Under the pieces are notes generated by a model. The model was not told where the DNA came from. It ran no database searches and saw nothing but the letters and a program-made list of their open reading frames with translations. From Winogradskyella ursingii (GTDB taxonomy: Bacteria; Bacteroidota; Bacteroidia; Flavobacteriales; Flavobacteriaceae), in contig NZ_JABFDH010000005.1 in assembly GCF_013403975.1 (NCBI RefSeq), positions 1 to 64,000 on the forward strand: a DNA stretch of 64,000 bases. The letters are read 5' to 3'. Made by a program: the position numbers and the translations under genes. Shown here piece after piece: positions 54,422 through 63,721 of the stretch. Position 1 is the stretch's first letter; each line of letters begins with the position of its first letter.

Positions 54422-55668
54422 TGCAAGCAGAAATCATTACTATTGGCGATGAGATTCTCATTGGCCAGATTGTAGATACCAATTCGGCTTTTTTAGGAAA
54501 AGAATTCAACAAATTTGGTATTTCAATTTATCAAATCACCTCCATTCAAGATGATAAGGCGCATATTCTAAAGGCTTTAAAAGAAGCAGAGGAAAATGCT
54601 GATATTATTATTATCACTGGTGGACTCGGTCCCACAAAGGACGATATTACCAAACACACTATTTGCGACTATTTTAACGATACTTTAGTTGAGGACAAGG
54701 CCGTTCTTAAAAATGTAGAAGCGCTATTTGCAAAATATATAAGCACGCCAATTTCCAATCTTAATAGACAACAGGCTTTGGTTCCTTCTAAGGCAGAAGT
54801 GTTGATGAACCAATTTGGTACAGCACCAGGCATGTGGATTGAGAGAAATGGTAAAGTGTTTGTGTCTCTGCCAGGAGTACCTTATGAGATGAAGGCTTTG
54901 ATAACCCATGAGGTCATTCCCAGATTGCGTAAAAAATTCAATTTTCCCTTTATTATGCACAGGACACTATTAACCTATGGTTTGGGTGAAAGTGCCATTG
55001 CAGAGCGTATCGAAGCATGGGAAGACGCACTTCCGGATTTTATAAAATTAGCCTATTTGCCTAGTCTTGGTCGAGTACGTTTGCGTTTGTCCGGCAAATC
55101 GTTGGACAAAGCGATTGTGGAAAAAGAAATCCAAAACCAAATAGATTTGGTATTGCCACAACTCCAAGACATATTTGTTGGATTTGAAGAAGACTTATCA
55201 ATTGAAGCTATTATTGGCAAGAAACTTACTGAATTAGGGAAAACCCTATCCATAGCTGAAAGTTGTACAGGAGGAAGAATATCACAATCATTTACAGCAA
55301 ATGCAGGAGCATCAGCATATTTTAAGGGTAGCATTGTGAGTTATTCCACGAAATCTAAAGTGAATATTTTAAATATTCCTGAAAATGAAATCTCGAAGTA
55401 TTCCGTTGTGAGCAAAGAAATTGCTGAAGCTATGGCAAAAAACGTAAGGCAATTGTTTGATACAGATTTTGCTATAAGTACCACAGGAAATGCTGGGCCA
55501 AGCAAAGGAGATTCTGATGCCGAGGTCGGAACGGTGTGGATTGCTATTGCCACAAAAGCTGGTGTACGATCAGAAGTTTTCAATTTTAGTAACCACAGAG
55601 AAAAGGTAATAATGAAGGCTGCTAACAAATCGTTTGAAATGCTTCAAAAAGAAATTGAAGGTATTTAA
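54421..55668 (+). CDS. cinA: CinA family nicotinamide-nucleotide amidohydrolase/damage-inducible protein
   Basis: 415 residues, two domains. N-terminal MoCF-like domain (GDEILIGQIVDTNSAFLG, TGGLGPTKDDITKHTI) and C-terminal CinA domain (AESCTGGRISQSFTANAG, TGNAGPSKGDSDAEVGTV). The N-terminal domain is a pyrophosphatase-like (ADP-ribose/FAD) fold; the C-terminal domain deamidates NMN. Roles in NAD recycling and DNA-damage response are known for the family. One-base overlap with the Hpt gene; an rpmB promoter follows. Confidence 0.93.
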   Translation: MQAEIITIGDEILIGQIVDTNSAFLGKEFNKFGISIYQITSIQDDKAHILKALKEAEENADIIIITGGLGPTKDDITKHTICDYFNDTLVEDKAVLKNVEALFAKYISTPISNLNRQQALVPSKAEVLMNQFGTAPGMWIERNGKVFVSLPGVPYEMKALITHEVIPRLRKKFNFPFIMHRTLLTYGLGESAIAERIEAWEDALPDFIKLAYLPSLGRVRLRLSGKSLDKAIVEKEIQNQIDLVLPQLQDIFVGFEEDLSIEAIIGKKLTELGKTLSIAESCTGGRISQSFTANAGASAYFKGSIVSYSTKSKVNILNIPENEISKYSVVSKEIAEAMAKNVRQLFDTDFAISTTGNAGPSKGDSDAEVGTVWIAIATKAGVRSEVFNFSNHREKVIMKAANKSFEMLQKEIEGI

Positions 55669-55690
55669 TAAAAAAAGTAATATTTTATAT

Positions 55691-55720
55691 TTGTTGAAAC
55701 GTAAAGTTTTACTAAATTTG
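55691..55720 (+). promoter_or_regulatory. Bacteroidota promoter for the ribosomal cluster
   Basis: TTG (55691-55693) and TAAATTTG (55713-55720) are separated by 19 bases, a full consensus match, 26 bp before the rpmB start. Drives rpmB-rpmG-DUF4295. Confidence 0.7.
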
Positions 55721-55746
55721 CACCCTGTTTAAAAATAAGAGGAAAA

Positions 55747-55983
55747 ATGTCTAGAGTTTGTGAACTTACAGGAAAAAAAGCAATGACGGGAAACAACGTT
55801 TCTCACGCTATGAACAAAACAAAGCGCAAGTTCAATGCCAACTTGGTAAAAAAGCGTTTTTACATCCCTGAAGAAGATAAGTGGGTAACGTTAAAAGTTT
55901 CTACATCTGCACTTAAAACCATCAATAAAATTGGTATTTCTGCAGCGTTAAAAGAAGCTAGAGCAAAAGGATTTTACAAATAA
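55747..55983 (+). CDS. rpmB: 50S ribosomal protein L28
   Basis: 78 residues. SRVCELTGKKAMTGNNVSHA and KRKFNANLVKKRFYIPEED are the L28 signature; basic. One Cys remains but the full zinc-binding set is absent (C- type). First gene of the rpmB-rpmG-DUF4295 unit, a conserved order in Bacteroidota. Confidence 0.97.
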   Translation: MSRVCELTGKKAMTGNNVSHAMNKTKRKFNANLVKKRFYIPEEDKWVTLKVSTSALKTINKIGISAALKEARAKGFYK

Positions 55984-56018
55984 CATAAAACATACCTCGT
56001 TAAGGGCGTGGCAATATT

Positions 56019-56201
56019 ATGGCAAAAAAAGGAAATAGAATACAGGTAATCTTAGAGTGCACAGAGCACAAAGCTTCTGGTAAGCCAGGAACTTCAAGAT
56101 ATATTACAACCAAAAATAAAAAGAATACGCCAGACCGTATGGAGATTAAGAAATTTAATCCTATTCTTAAGCGTATGACAGTTCATAAAGAAATTAAATA
56201 A
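56019..56201 (+). CDS. rpmG: 50S ribosomal protein L33
   Basis: 60 residues, [20 protein letters not shown] and [20 protein letters not shown]. Only one Cys (ECTEH), so it is the C- form without a zinc ribbon. Begins 35 bp after rpmB; DUF4295 follows by 8 bp. Confidence 0.96.
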   Translation: MAKKGNRIQVILECTEHKASGKPGTSRYITTKNKKNTPDRMEIKKFNPILKRMTVHKEIK

Positions 56202-56209
56202 CTTAAGAC

Positions 56210-56362
56210 ATGGCAAAGAAATCAGTAGCGTCTTTACAGACAGGATCAAAGCGTTTGACAAAAGCGATAAAAATGGTGAAGTCACCAAAAACTGGAGCTT
56301 ACATGTTCGTAGAATCGGTTATGGCACCAGAATTTGTTGATGACTTTTTAAACAAGAAATAA
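56210..56362 (+). CDS. DUF4295 small protein, 50 residues
   Basis: Start ATG at 56210, stop TAA at 56360-56362. MAKKSVASLQTGSKRLTKAI, then VKSPKTGAYMFVESVMAP and FVDDFLNKK. Basic, no Cys. This short family is almost confined to Bacteroidota and sits between rpmG and ftsY; a ribosome-associated role is likely from location and charge, but I know of no proven activity. Confidence 0.88.
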   Translation: MAKKSVASLQTGSKRLTKAIKMVKSPKTGAYMFVESVMAPEFVDDFLNKK

Positions 56363-56385
56363 TCTTTTAGAATAAAGATATTACT

Positions 56386-56417
56386 AAACTGCTTTCATTT
56401 GAAAGCAGTTTTTTTAT
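56386..56417 (+). terminator. Terminator of the ribosomal cluster
   Basis: AAACTGCTTTC / GAAAGCAGTTT, loop ATTT, then T-run. It separates DUF4295 from ftsY. Confidence 0.9.
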
Positions 56418-56592
56418 GGCTATATTTGAGACAAAGACTGACAACTTTGCAGTAATACTATACGGGCAAGGTTGTTGTTATAGAATCCATATAAAAGTAA
56501 TAAGACAATCACATTGAGCTTTGCTGTGATCAAATAATAATTTGATGGAAAGTACTTTGCGAAGTAAGTCGAAAAGACAATGAAATAAAAAT

Positions 56593-57567
56593 ATGAGTTT
56601 TTTCAAAAATATATTCTCTTCAGAAAAAAAGGAAACACTGGATAAAGGACTGGAAAAGTCCAAATCTTCATTTTTTAATAAATTAAATAAAGCTGTTGCA
56701 GGAAAGTCTAAAGTAGATGACGATGTCTTGGATAATCTTGAAGAAATTTTAGTGACCAGCGATGTCGGAGTTAATACAACATTAAAGGTCATTGAGCGTA
56801 TTGAAGAACGTGTTGCAAAGGACAAATATTTAGGCACTTCAGAACTAAATAAAATTTTAAGAGAAGAAATAGCAGCTTTACTTTCTGAAACGAAGTCTGG
56901 AGAAGAAACGGAGTATAAAATTCCTGACTTACCTAAACAAGACGATGGCTCAAAAACACCTTACGTATTAATGGTGGTTGGTGTTAATGGTGTTGGTAAG
57001 ACCACAACCATAGGTAAACTAGCATATCAATTTAAAAAGAAAGGCTTAAAAGTAGTGCTTGGTGCAGCAGATACGTTTAGAGCTGCGGCAATAGACCAAT
57101 TACAAGTTTGGGCGGATCGTGTAGAGGTACCAATGATAAAACAAAAAATGGGAAGTGACCCAGCTTCAGTAGCTTTCGATGCTGTTCAATCTGGTGTCAA
57201 TCAAAATGCAGATGTTATTATTATCGATACAGCAGGAAGACTTCATAATAAAGTCAATTTAATGAACGAGCTCACCAAAGTAAAACGTGTCATGCAAAAA
57301 GTAATTGGTGACGCACCACATGATGTGTTGTTGGTTCTAGACGGTTCTACAGGACAAAATGCTTTTGAACAAGCCAAACAATTCACGGCAGCGACAGAAG
57401 TTACTTCGTTGGCAGTTACCAAATTAGACGGGACTGCAAAAGGAGGAGTCGTTATTGGTATCTCTGACCAGTTTCAGATTCCGGTGAAATATATTGGAGT
57501 CGGTGAAGGGATTGAAGACTTGCAGGTATTTAATAAATACGAGTTTGTGGATTCTTTCTTCAAATAA
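56593..57567 (+). CDS. ftsY: Signal recognition particle receptor FtsY
   Basis: 324 residues. N-domain about 20-100; G-domain P-loop VVGVNGVGKTTTIGKLAYQF, DTFRAAAIDQLQVWA (G2), IIIDTAGRLHNKVNLM (G3), VTKLDGTAKGG (G4 TKLD), and the closing GVGEGIEDLQVFNKYEFVDS. Lacks the long acidic A-domain, as usual in Bacteroidota; the short N-terminal basic/aromatic stretch (FFKNIFSSEKK) probably binds membrane. It receives SRP-ribosome complexes at the inner membrane. Confidence 0.97.
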   Translation: MSFFKNIFSSEKKETLDKGLEKSKSSFFNKLNKAVAGKSKVDDDVLDNLEEILVTSDVGVNTTLKVIERIEERVAKDKYLGTSELNKILREEIAALLSETKSGEETEYKIPDLPKQDDGSKTPYVLMVVGVNGVGKTTTIGKLAYQFKKKGLKVVLGAADTFRAAAIDQLQVWADRVEVPMIKQKMGSDPASVAFDAVQSGVNQNADVIIIDTAGRLHNKVNLMNELTKVKRVMQKVIGDAPHDVLLVLDGSTGQNAFEQAKQFTAATEVTSLAVTKLDGTAKGGVVIGISDQFQIPVKYIGVGEGIEDLQVFNKYEFVDSFFK

Positions 57568-57611
57568 ACTTCTGCGAAATATAAGAGCATATTATAATTT
57601 AGTTATTATAT

Positions 57612-57653
57612 GGAAAGACCTTACAAGTTTCAAAAGCTGTGAGGTCTTTTTCG
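57612..57653 (+). terminator. Terminator after ftsY
   Basis: AAAGACCT pairs with AGGTCTTT around a ~20-base loop, followed by T-rich sequence. About 50 bp after the stop. Confidence 0.75.
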
Positions 57654-57701
57654 TTAACAATTATTTCATTTCATTTCGTATTTTTATAAAAAATATCCAC
57701 T

Positions 57702-59372
57702 ATGCGTAACTATCTTTTCATTCTCGTTTTATTAATAGCTTTTTCTTGTAAAAACACGAACTCTTCAGACCCTCGTACACCAAAAGATGCATCAAAAACC
57801 AAAATAGATAATACTGAGGTTGGAGATGATGACTTAAGTTCTATTTCTACTAAGGATTTTAGGGAATTTAAAGTTTTAGATTCTAAAAATCTTACAAAAG
57901 CTGAAATATGGGAAACTATCAATCCCCAAATGACGGATTTCACGGATGATGACTACGAGCGGTTAAAACCTTTAATATTTGAACAGGATATAGAGACACT
58001 TCAGAATCATATTTCTAAAAATAAATTTAGCTATGAAGAATTGACTAAATTCTATTTATACCGCATCAGAAAGTTTGATCGCGAAAATAAGTTATCATTG
58101 AATTCAGTAATTGCAATTAACCCGAACGTTATTAAGCAGGCTCAAAAATTAGATCAAGATAAAGACGATGTTAGTCATCCAATTTACGGAATGCCAATCT
58201 TGTTAAAAGATAATATCAATACTGAGAATATGGCAACCACAGCTGGTGCTGTTGCGTTAAAGAATAATTTTACGGAAGATGCATTTATAGTAAGTCAATT
58301 AAAGTCAAAAGGAGCTTTGATTTTAGGAAAAGCAAATTTGAGTGAATGGGCCTATTTTTTCTGTGGAGAATGCCCAAGTGGGTATTCTGCTGTTGGTGGG
58401 CAAACTCTAAATCCATATGGTAGAAGAACTATAGACACAGGTGGCTCAAGTTCAGGTAGTGGAGTTTCCGTTGCGGCCAATTTTGCAGCGGCAGCCATAG
58501 GCAGTGAAACTTCAGGATCTATATTATCACCAGCAAGTCAAAATTCTACAGTTGGTCTCAAACCTACCATCGGATTGGTGAGCAGAAGCGGTATTGTGCC
58601 AATTTCTTCAACTTTGGATACGGCTGGTCCAATTACCAGGACGGTTAAGGATAATGCCATTGTAATGGATGCAATCTACGGTGAGGATAAGAGTGATACA
58701 AAGTCCATGGCTAAAAAATGGGACGATGGTTATTTCTTCGAGGATTTAAAAAATACATCTCTACGGGGAAAGAGGTTCGGTGCACCAAAACGATTGTTGG
58801 AAGATACTTTGTACACAAGTGCATTAGAAACTCTAAAAAAACAAGGTGCAACAATTGTAGAAATTGATGAGGAGAAATTAAACTTGCCAAATTTTATTAG
58901 ACTTCTCAATTTAGACATGAAAAAAGATCTGCCAGCTTATATGGAAAATTACGCCAACAAAAATATTAAAGAACGTACTGTTGCAGATATGATGGCTTAC
59001 AACATTAAAGATTCTCTTAATACAATGCCGTATGGTCAAAAACTATTTCAAGGTATTGCTGACGAAACTGGCGATGAAGAGTTCTTGGAGCGTATTAAGG
59101 ATACTTTAAAAACTAACGGTCGTCAATATTTTGATAAGCCAATGAGAGCTCATGATCTCGATGGATTCTTGTCCATCAACAATTATCACGCAGGTTTTGC
59201 GGCAGTGGCAGAATATCCTGCCTTGACTGTCCCTATGGGTTATACCAAAAAGGGTGCGCCGAGAGGGTTGACATTTATTTCTCAGCCTTTAACTGAAAAG
59301 CAATTGTTGGCTTGGGCTTATGTGTATGAGCAGGCATCAAAAATGCGGGTCGCACCAAAGAACTATAATTAA
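57702..59372 (+). CDS. Amidase-signature lipoprotein
   Basis: 556 residues. Lipoprotein signal peptide ([17 protein letters not shown]; Cys about 17). Amidase signature family: Lys in [20 protein letters not shown], the [16 protein letters not shown] block (cis-Ser) and [15 protein letters not shown] with the nucleophile Ser, so the Ser-cisSer-Lys triad is complete. Location is the periplasm or outer membrane; substrate unknown. N-terminal 100 residues are extra, low-complexity then helical. Placed between ftsY and rimO with no operon link. Confidence 0.9.
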   Translation: MRNYLFILVLLIAFSCKNTNSSDPRTPKDASKTKIDNTEVGDDDLSSISTKDFREFKVLDSKNLTKAEIWETINPQMTDFTDDDYERLKPLIFEQDIETLQNHISKNKFSYEELTKFYLYRIRKFDRENKLSLNSVIAINPNVIKQAQKLDQDKDDVSHPIYGMPILLKDNINTENMATTAGAVALKNNFTEDAFIVSQLKSKGALILGKANLSEWAYFFCGECPSGYSAVGGQTLNPYGRRTIDTGGSSSGSGVSVAANFAAAAIGSETSGSILSPASQNSTVGLKPTIGLVSRSGIVPISSTLDTAGPITRTVKDNAIVMDAIYGEDKSDTKSMAKKWDDGYFFEDLKNTSLRGKRFGAPKRLLEDTLYTSALETLKKQGATIVEIDEEKLNLPNFIRLLNLDMKKDLPAYMENYANKNIKERTVADMMAYNIKDSLNTMPYGQKLFQGIADETGDEEFLERIKDTLKTNGRQYFDKPMRAHDLDGFLSINNYHAGFAAVAEYPALTVPMGYTKKGAPRGLTFISQPLTEKQLLAWAYVYEQASKMRVAPKNYN

Positions 59373-59423
59373 AATAGCGTAACTCACATATTATGCTATG
59401 TATAGTGGCTATTAATTGATGTT

Positions 59424-60506
59424 TTAATCAATCAAAGCATTTATTCGTAGCCAGAGCTCATCATCAAAATCAGAAAGTGCAAAATTTTCGTCATCTGCAG
59501 CATTGCCCATTCTTATTAGAACTAATTTTTTGCTAGGAACGATGTAAATCTTTTGATCATCCCTACCAAGTGCACAATACATATCAGTTGGTGCATTCGG
59601 TATTAAGCTACCGCTGAATTCCAGTTGTGTTTGTGGTAATCTATAAGTGGCTTTTCCATTAAGCCACCACATATATCCATAAGCTTCGTTCAAGTTCTGT
59701 GACGTGTTTATGGCGTCATTCAAAAAGTTTTCGGGAAGAATCAGTTCATTTTTCCATTTTCCTCCTGCATAAGTCAAGAGCCCAAAACGAGCCATACTTC
59801 TTGTATTACTCCAATATACGTTAAAATTTTCTGTTTCGAGCCAAGCACCAGTCATCCCGATTTTGTTTTTCAATTTTATATTGAAATATTCAGTAAACGT
59901 TTTGTTAGAAGCCGTTGCAACAACATCTTGTAATTTCCTGTAAACGTTGTGATATGCCCAGCGATTTCCGGCGTCAGCTTCATATTGAAGATTTTCTGAA
60001 GATACATTATCTCCTAAGCTGTCATCTAACCCAGAGGTCATAGTCAATAAATTTTTAGAAGTAATTAAACTTTCTTTGTTTGTTGGGGCGCTTGTCCAGC
60101 CCGACCCGATATAATCAGAGACAGGATGGTTAATGTCTATCAATCCTTCTACTTGAGCAATACCAGTAATTGCTGTTGTCAATGTTTTGCCAGAACTGGC
60201 CCAATACCATGGTAATGTTGAGCTGTGACCATTAAAATAAGATTCAACAACTATTTTTCCTTCATGTAGAATGATGAAACTTTTTGAGTTTTTTTCTTCT
60301 AAGTAATTCAATAAAGGTTGTAGTTCATTTTCATTCCAACCAAGTTCCGAGATGGATTTTGTATCCCATTGATCAGTATTAAGAGGTGGAAAATAAATAT
60401 TATCAGAAGTATTTTCTTCTTCTTCCTGATTGGTATTGTCTCTTGATGAGCAAGCCACTAGCAATAGAAAGCCAAAAAATAAATAGGTTAAGCGCGCTGG
60501 TTTCAT
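59424..60506 (-). CDS. Serine hydrolase, beta-lactamase/class C-like lipoprotein
   Basis: 360 residues from the ATG at 60506 (MKPARLTYLFFGFLLLVACS, lipobox ending VACS); a longer frame from 60608 reads through the promoter region and is rejected. Class C-like SxxK motif in WYWASSGKTLTTAITG, YxN-like AYHNVYRK, and the last motif near LEFSGSLIPNAP. It is likely an esterase, transpeptidase-like or beta-lactam-related hydrolase, not shown to be a resistance enzyme. Divergent from rimO. Confidence 0.82.
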   Translation of the reverse strand: MKPARLTYLFFGFLLLVACSSRDNTNQEEEENTSDNIYFPPLNTDQWDTKSISELGWNENELQPLLNYLEEKNSKSFIILHEGKIVVESYFNGHSSTLPWYWASSGKTLTTAITGIAQVEGLIDINHPVSDYIGSGWTSAPTNKESLITSKNLLTMTSGLDDSLGDNVSSENLQYEADAGNRWAYHNVYRKLQDVVATASNKTFTEYFNIKLKNKIGMTGAWLETENFNVYWSNTRSMARFGLLTYAGGKWKNELILPENFLNDAINTSQNLNEAYGYMWWLNGKATYRLPQTQLEFSGSLIPNAPTDMYCALGRDDQKIYIVPSKKLVLIRMGNAADDENFALSDFDDELWLRINALID

Positions 60507-60625
60507 GATTTGGTTTTTTAATAGGACATCGAAATTATAAAAAGGTTTAAAAGATACAATCCTATTGACCATAAATCGTAAATCACAATTAGTTACGTAT
60601 CTTTGCAAACTGATTTAAAATTGCC

Positions 60626-61930
60626 ATGAGAACTAAAACCTTAAAGAAGAATAGAATCAACGTTGTTACCCTTGGCTGTAGTAAAAATGTTTACGACAGT
60701 GAAGTGCTAATGGGCCAATTAAAGGCGAGCGGAAAAGATGTTGTACATGAGGAGGAAGGTAATGTCGTTGTTATCAATACCTGCGGTTTTATAAATAATG
60801 CGAAAGAGGAAAGCGTGAATACAATTTTGGAATTCATGCAGAAAAAGGAAGCTGGCGAAGTGGATAAGGTTTTTGTAACGGGATGTTTGAGCGAACGCTA
60901 CAAACCAGATTTACAAAAGGAAATCCCAAATGTGGATCAGTATTTCGGAACCACAGAATTACCAGGTTTATTAAAAGCTCTAGGAGCCGACTATAAGCAC
61001 GAATTGATTGGTGAACGTTTAACAACAACTCCAAAAAACTACGCCTATTTAAAAATTGCCGAAGGATGTGACAGACCTTGTAGCTTCTGCGCCATTCCCT
61101 TGATGCGAGGTAAGCATAAATCTACACCAATTGAAGAGTTGGTCACAGAAGCCGAAAAACTGGCGGCCAATGGAGTTAAAGAATTGATACTTATTGCACA
61201 AGATTTGACCTACTACGGATTAGATCTTTATAAAAAAAGAAATCTTGCAGAGTTACTCGAGAATTTGGTAAAAGTTGAAGGCATCGAGTGGATTCGTTTA
61301 CATTATGCATTTCCTACAGGGTTCCCAATGGACGTTTTGGACGTAATGCAGCGTGAACCAAAGGTTTGTAATTATTTAGATATACCGCTTCAGCACATAT
61401 CAGATTCAATTTTGAAAAGTATGCGTCGTGGTACTACCAAAGAAAAAACCACTAATTTGTTGAAAGAGTTTAGGAATAAAGTACCGGAAATGACTATTAG
61501 AACCACTCTTATAGTTGGTTATCCTGGTGAAACGGAAGAAGATTTCCAAACTCTAAGGCAATGGGTAAAAGACATGCGTTTTGAGCGTTTAGGTTGCTTC
61601 ACTTATTCTCATGAAGAAAACACACACGCTTATAATTTAGAAGACGATGTACCAGAAGAAGTGAAGATGCAACGGGCCAATGAAATAATGGAAATCCAAT
61701 CCCAGATCTCTTGGGAACTCAACCAGGCAAAAATTGGTCAGGAATTTAAAGTGGTTATAGACCGTAAAGAAGGAAACTATTTTGTTGGTAGAACAGAATA
61801 TGATTCGCCAGATGTAGATAATGAAGTGCGGATTGATGCTACTCAGACTTATTTGAAAACTGGTGAGTTTACAACTATTAAAGTCACTGAAGCGGAGGAC
61901 TTTGATCTTTACGGTGAGGTAGTCTTGTAA
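60626..61930 (+). CDS. rimO: Ribosomal protein S12 methylthiotransferase RimO
   Basis: 434 residues. MTTase domain with VTLGCSKNVYDSEVLMGQL, NTCGFINNAKEES, TGCLSERYKPDL (three Cys for the auxiliary cluster), radical-SAM domain with CxxxCxxC in EGCDRPCSFCAIPLMRG, TIRTTLIVGYPGETEEDF, and a C-terminal TRAM domain. It methylthiolates an Asp of S12. Promoter: TATCTTTG about 30 bp upstream. Confidence 0.96.
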   Translation: MRTKTLKKNRINVVTLGCSKNVYDSEVLMGQLKASGKDVVHEEEGNVVVINTCGFINNAKEESVNTILEFMQKKEAGEVDKVFVTGCLSERYKPDLQKEIPNVDQYFGTTELPGLLKALGADYKHELIGERLTTTPKNYAYLKIAEGCDRPCSFCAIPLMRGKHKSTPIEELVTEAEKLAANGVKELILIAQDLTYYGLDLYKKRNLAELLENLVKVEGIEWIRLHYAFPTGFPMDVLDVMQREPKVCNYLDIPLQHISDSILKSMRRGTTKEKTTNLLKEFRNKVPEMTIRTTLIVGYPGETEEDFQTLRQWVKDMRFERLGCFTYSHEENTHAYNLEDDVPEEVKMQRANEIMEIQSQISWELNQAKIGQEFKVVIDRKEGNYFVGRTEYDSPDVDNEVRIDATQTYLKTGEFTTIKVTEAEDFDLYGEVVL

Positions 61931-61998
61931 TACTATTTAAGCAAATATTTCAATCAATTAGGATATTGTTTTGGTACGATTTATGCTTAATTACAAGT

Positions 61999-63120
61999 AT
62001 GAAATCGCACTTTAGATTTGTTCTTGTTTTTATAGTTTTAGCATCATGTAAACAAGTCCAGAAAGTTTCTGATGCTATTACCAATCCTTCTGCAAGAGAA
62101 ATTTTTGAAAGAACTTTTGAGAACAATGATACGTTGGTTAAACGCTACGAATTCTTGTATTCAAATGCCAAAAAGAATAGGCTTAAATTAGAATTACCCT
62201 CAGTACTATCTGCTAAATCCGACAGTTTAGATTTTCGCGTTTTATCTTATACTATTGAATTGCAGAGAGGAGAACGATTAAAAATTGAATCTGATATTAT
62301 AGCGGATAGTTTGCAATTGGCCATCGATGTATTCGAATTTGAAACTGACTCTATAATGTCTGAAAAGCCTTTACTTACTAACGAACCAGAATCAAACAAA
62401 ATTGATTTTGATGTGATCAAAACCGGTAAGTATAAGGTTGTAATTCTTCCGGAATTTTCCAAAACAATAAATTTTTCTATTAAGTTTTATACAGAGCCGA
62501 CTTTAGCTTTTCCTGTTAGTGGGAAAAACAATAGGGCAGTTCAAAGTTTTTGGGGAGCTCCACGTGGTGGTGGAACGCGATCTCACAAAGGCATCGATAT
62601 TTTTGCAAAACGAGGTACACCTGTGGTTGCGGCTACAGAGGGATTTATTTCAAATACTGGAAATCGAGGTCTGGGAGGCAAACAAGTTTGGTTACGAGAT
62701 GGATTATTTGGGCAATCGCTCTATTATGCACATTTGGATAGTATAGTTGTTGCAAGTGGTAAGCGCGTAAAAATTGGAGATACGCTCGGTTTTGTAGGTA
62801 ATACAGGAAATGCTAAAACTACGGCACCTCATTTGCATTTTGGAATCTATACTAGAGGTGGAGCTGTTGATCCGTATCCGTTTGTTAAACATACAGAGGT
62901 TCCAGGATTTGAGAAATTAGACGTGATAAATGAGGGAGTTACACGTTTGAAAAATAATGAGTTAAGACTTGGGGCAGGAGTGAATAATGAAAAAATTCAA
63001 GATTTAAATGACAAAACTTCGGTGATTGTTATTGCTAAAAATAACCGTTGGTATCATTTAAAAGTAAATGATTCACTTCAAGGTTTTATGCATGAATCTT
63101 TAGTTAAACCAATTAAATAA
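61999..63120 (+). CDS. M23 (LytM) metallopeptidase lipoprotein
   Basis: 373 residues from the ATG at 61999 (MKSHFRFVLVFIVLASCKQ, lipobox LASC). Middle is helical/beta, N-terminal about 30-170 without known motif. Peptidase domain with HKGIDIFAKRGTPVVAATEG (H and D zinc ligands), LYYAHLDSIVV (catalytic His) and APHLHFGIY (HxH). C-terminal SH3-like domain from about 310. Cuts or regulates peptidoglycan cross-links. Follows rimO by 68 bp. Confidence 0.9.
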   Translation: MKSHFRFVLVFIVLASCKQVQKVSDAITNPSAREIFERTFENNDTLVKRYEFLYSNAKKNRLKLELPSVLSAKSDSLDFRVLSYTIELQRGERLKIESDIIADSLQLAIDVFEFETDSIMSEKPLLTNEPESNKIDFDVIKTGKYKVVILPEFSKTINFSIKFYTEPTLAFPVSGKNNRAVQSFWGAPRGGGTRSHKGIDIFAKRGTPVVAATEGFISNTGNRGLGGKQVWLRDGLFGQSLYYAHLDSIVVASGKRVKIGDTLGFVGNTGNAKTTAPHLHFGIYTRGGAVDPYPFVKHTEVPGFEKLDVINEGVTRLKNNELRLGAGVNNEKIQDLNDKTSVIVIAKNNRWYHLKVNDSLQGFMHESLVKPIK

Positions 63121-63124
63121 ATTT

Positions 63125-63667
63125 TTATTTGGCCAATTCATATGCCTCATGCATCCATTCGGTCAATTCCTCATCAACATCACTAACTGAAGTCAGTTGC
63201 ACTCTGTGTGTACACATAGTGCCAAATGGTCCAGAATTACTGAGTCTATCGGTAATTGGTTTATCAGGAAGCTTAAGACCTAAATCAATCCGGGATTTGG
63301 TTGCTGGTTTTATCAGAACGAACTGGCGTTTTCTTACCACACTAACAGATGTTTTCTTAGGCGTTATGATAACGTCCTTGCCAAATCCCTTTACTGTTGC
63401 AATTAGTTGTTCGTAAATAGGGATGAGGTTTTCCTTTCCTTGATATTGAGAGGTTATTAAATCCTCATCAGATTTATTTTCTTCTTTCGATAATGAAACA
63501 ATTGTATTAGCGAAACCATGTGTAACTCCATGCTCTTTTTTTAAAAAATTAACACCTTCAGAATGTTTTGTGAATTTTTCCTGTTTAAGGATTTTCTTCC
63601 ATTCTGACAATGATTTACCAGTTTTCTCCGGCATGTTATTTACCATTGTTTGTAGTGCAGCATCCAT
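63125..63667 (-). CDS. DUF4287/DUF5655 domain protein
   Basis: 180 residues. N-terminal DUF4287-like domain (MPEKTGKSLSEWKKILKQEK, FLKKEHGVTHGFANTIVSL), C-terminal DUF5655-like segment (IYEQLIATVKGFGKDVIITP, RKRQFVLIKPATKSRIDLGL and MCTHRVQLTSVSDVD). Both domains are common, small, and of unknown function; the second may bind DNA or nucleotides (inference). Cytoplasmic. The stop lies 4 bp beyond the opposing M23 stop. Confidence 0.82.
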   Translation of the reverse strand: MDAALQTMVNNMPEKTGKSLSEWKKILKQEKFTKHSEGVNFLKKEHGVTHGFANTIVSLSKEENKSDEDLITSQYQGKENLIPIYEQLIATVKGFGKDVIITPKKTSVSVVRKRQFVLIKPATKSRIDLGLKLPDKPITDRLSNSGPFGTMCTHRVQLTSVSDVDEELTEWMHEAYELAK

Positions 63668-63721
63668 AAATTTATTTTTTTGATTGATAATTATTTTTTT
63701 AAGATTCCAAAAAATATGTGA

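Noticed and set aside
59424-60506. Calling the serine hydrolase a beta-lactamase
   Set aside because: Class C-like motifs also occur in esterases and transpeptidase-like proteins; nothing here decides.
60507-60608. Longer start for the serine hydrolase
   Set aside because: It would put 34 non-conserved residues before a normal lipoprotein signal peptide and overlap the rimO promoter region.
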